Source: JBFKOL01 sp041628815 (GTDB lineage Bacteria > Bacteroidota > Bacteroidia > Chitinophagales > Saprospiraceae). Taken from it: a stretch of DNA of 7,674 nucleotides. The stretch spans positions 1 through 7,674 of the forward strand of contig JBFKOL010000201.1 of the NCBI GenBank assembly GCA_041628815.1, in the 5' to 3' direction. The stretch's first letter is position 1. Each line of letters opens with the position of its first letter. Shown piece by piece: positions 6,316 to 7,674 of the stretch. Below the pieces are notes generated by a model that did no database searches, was not told the origin of the DNA, and was given only the letters and a program-made list of their open reading frames with translations. Both the position numbers and the translations under genes were made by a program.

Positions 6316-7041
6316 ATGCTCACCTTCCTTCGCAAAATAAGACGCTCGTTAATCGAGTCTGGATCTGTCCGAAACTACATCCTCTATGCCCTAGGGGAGG
6401 TTACTCTGGTCGTTATTGGGATATTGATTGCCCTGCAGATCAATAATTGGAATGAATGGAGGAAAGAAAGAGAAAAGGAGAAGGAGGTATTGGAAGACAT
6501 CATGAAAAATTTGATTCGGAATAATGAAATGATTCATACATCTCTTAAAATGGTTGATGACTTTGATGAGTCGAGTGAAATCATTTTGTCGACTCTTCGC
6601 AACAGAAATCCATATGTAGATACGCTGAATGCACACTTTTTTCACAGTACAAGGACCGGAGGACTGTTATTTCCTCTAAGCACTGAGGGATATGAATCAT
6701 TGAAAAATGCTGGATTTGATATTATTCGATCAGAAACTCTTAAAGACCAAACCCTTGAGCTTTTTGAAGTAACCTATAAAACGATAAAGGAGAAAACACA
6801 ATGGACCATGGATATGGCCGTCCTCTATGACGAGTACTTTCATACCATATTCACAGCTGATAAACGCGACGAGTACATACCTATAAACTATCAAAATTTA
6901 CTGTACGATCAGAGATATAAAGGTCTTTTGGTCAATATAAAAGAAATGCTGAGGGGTTGGTATAAGGGTGATGTTATAGAATCTCTTGAAAAAAGTGAAC
7001 ACCTTCTTCAACTCATCAAGGAGGAATTGGGTGAAGAGTAA
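6316..7041 (+). CDS. Membrane-anchored DUF6090-type protein, cluster copy 3
   Basis: 241 residues; the ATG abuts the TAA of copy 2 with no spacer. MLTFLRKIRRSLIES and the membrane helix at about 21-40 (ILYALGEVTLVVIGILIAL) lead into QINNWNEWRK. A strongly charged Lys/Glu stretch (about 49-66) suggests a helix or coiled coil just beyond the membrane. The second conserved block is YESLKNAGFDIIRSETL...LF at 126-150. The C-terminal tail HLLQLIKEELGEE is typical of the family. It is the last intact gene of the run; a weak terminator-like hairpin lies 31 bases after its stop. Function unknown. Confidence 0.86.
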   Translation: MLTFLRKIRRSLIESGSVRNYILYALGEVTLVVIGILIALQINNWNEWRKEREKEKEVLEDIMKNLIRNNEMIHTSLKMVDDFDESSEIILSTLRNRNPYVDTLNAHFFHSTRTGGLLFPLSTEGYESLKNAGFDIIRSETLKDQTLELFEVTYKTIKEKTQWTMDMAVLYDEYFHTIFTADKRDEYIPINYQNLLYDQRYKGLLVNIKEMLRGWYKGDVIESLEKSEHLLQLIKEELGEE

Positions 7042-7072
7042 AAATCCTTCATTTCTCCAATCAAATGAATTC

Positions 7073-7095
7073 GACCAGAAGGAGTGGTCTATTTT
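7073..7095 (+). terminator. Weak candidate terminator after cluster copy 3
   Basis: A 5-base stem GACCA (7073-7077)/TGGTC (7085-7089) with a 7-base loop, followed by TATTTT (7090-7095). It sits 31 bases after the TAA of copy 3, a plausible position. The stem is short and the T-run interrupted, so confidence is low. Confidence 0.35.
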
Positions 7096-7175
7096 GTTCC
7101 AACCCTTCCATCAACAAAGTTTAATGCCCTATTCCATCCGATGATGTGTTGGGAAGGAGCATAACTGAGATTCGT

Positions 7176-7376
7176 TCATACATAAACTTGTAAAACCATC
7201 AGTTGCGGTATTCCCAAGGGCTGACCCTCCTGAATCTGAAATTTGACGACATAAGTTCCGTTAACTTCCAATTGTTTGCCAATTTGACCTCTCCCAATTC
7301 CAGCGACCGCATCAAAGATCAAATCTTGGGCGGGAAGAGCAATTGTAAAAATAGGTGGGCAGTAGTAAAGCTTTCT
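7176..7376 (-). pseudogene. Minus-strand gene remnant, C-terminal part of an unidentified protein
   Basis: A frame of 66 residues is open between an in-frame TAA (7377-7379) and TGA (7176-7178). It has no ATG or GTG start near its beginning. The translation reads like a real protein end: PPIFTIALPAQDL, then FDAVAGIGRGQIGKQL, then NGTYVVKFQIQEGQPLGIPQ. Its balanced composition and alternating beta-strand pattern in the second half are unlike random frames in this AT-rich gap. It interrupts the plus-strand DUF6090-type cluster on the opposite strand. I do not recognise the family. It could be the decayed 3' end of a gene lost by rearrangement, or chance. Confidence 0.4.
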
Positions 7377-7379
7377 TTA

Positions 7380-7625
7380 CTAAGGGCATATAAGTTTACT
7401 CTTATCAATTAATGATTTCAGTACGTTTTTGGAAAACTGGTTGATCCCCGATAGTTAAAAGGTAATGGTGTGCGCATTGACAAATTGCACATCATTTTCA
7501 TATTTGTGTTACTCTGACACTATTAAGCCACAATCCTGTACTACAGATAAATGCACAACCTTTTCTCTTTACACAGCTTGATCTACATTTTGAAAGAGCT
7601 TGAGACTGTTTCTTATCTTTAATGA
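7380..7625. other. Intergenic region upstream of the partial cluster copy
   Basis: AT-rich sequence with no gene seen. It presumably carries the promoter of the gene starting at 7626; TACATTTTG near 7583 is close to the Bacteroidota -7 element TAnnTTTG but has one T too many and no matching upstream TTG, so it is not called. Confidence 0.4.
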
Positions 7626-7674
7626 ATGCTCACCTTCCTCAGAAAAATAAGAAGATCATTGATTGAGGCCGGCA
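7626..7674 (+). CDS. DUF6090-type protein, cluster copy 4 (5' end only)
   Basis: ATG at 7626 gives MLTFLRKIRRSLIEAG before the window ends. These 16 residues match copy 3 except Ala for Ser at position 15. Several of the 16 codons use different silent bases from copy 3. The gene is therefore another family member continuing the plus-strand series after a 584-base gap. Nothing beyond the leader can be judged. Confidence 0.8.
   Translation, partial: MLTFLRKIRRSLIEAG

Noticed and set aside
7203..7412. 69-residue plus-strand frame with a TTG start
   Set aside because: Antisense to the more protein-like minus-strand remnant at 7176-7376; composition poor and no family pattern.

Overview
The window looks like a Bacteroidota chromosome, probably from an environmental member of the Cytophagia/Saprospiria type. 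The reasons are several proteins of the small membrane family that I recall as DUF6090 (signature GILIALQINNWNE), a Tat-exported Gfo/Idh/MocA oxidoreductase of the kind common in that phylum, and the lack of clear Shine-Dalgarno sequences. The phylum is an inference from protein families; the genus cannot be read from the sequence.

Layout. Positions 1-506 hold no convincing gene but three kinds of simple tandem repeat: an 8-base array running off the left edge, a 15-base array, and a 6-base array. A minus-strand gene (507-1280) encodes a divergent DUF6090-type membrane protein. Next comes a compact unit at 1508-2240: a plus-strand gene for an S23/Avd-type four-helix-bundle protein, flanked by two 7-base arrays of the same repeat family in opposite orientation. 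Convergent to it is a minus-strand gene (2293-3756) for a Tat-signal Gfo/Idh/MocA oxidoreductase. Its coding sequence is visibly richer in G+C than the right half of the window.

From about 4312 to the right edge is a plus-strand cluster of DUF6090-type genes: a probable C-terminal remnant (4312-4512), three intact genes with almost no spacing (4781-5563, 5572-6315, 6316-7041), and the start of another (7626 to the edge). The three intact genes and the partial fourth share a nearly invariant N-terminus (MLTFLRKIR.SLIE), followed in the intact genes by one membrane helix. The rest of each protein has diverged strongly except for a short second block (Y..L.S.G....I....L......Y). Codons in the shared N-terminus differ at many silent positions, so the similarity is kept by selection on the protein rather than by very recent duplication. 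A likely minus-strand gene remnant (7176-7376) sits between the third and the partial copy.

The genes do not form one pathway. The two points of most interest are (1) the four-helix-bundle gene enclosed by inverted heptamer arrays, which looks like a small repeat-bounded element, and (2) the tandem family of membrane-anchored proteins with a constant anchor and variable soluble part, whose function I cannot assign.
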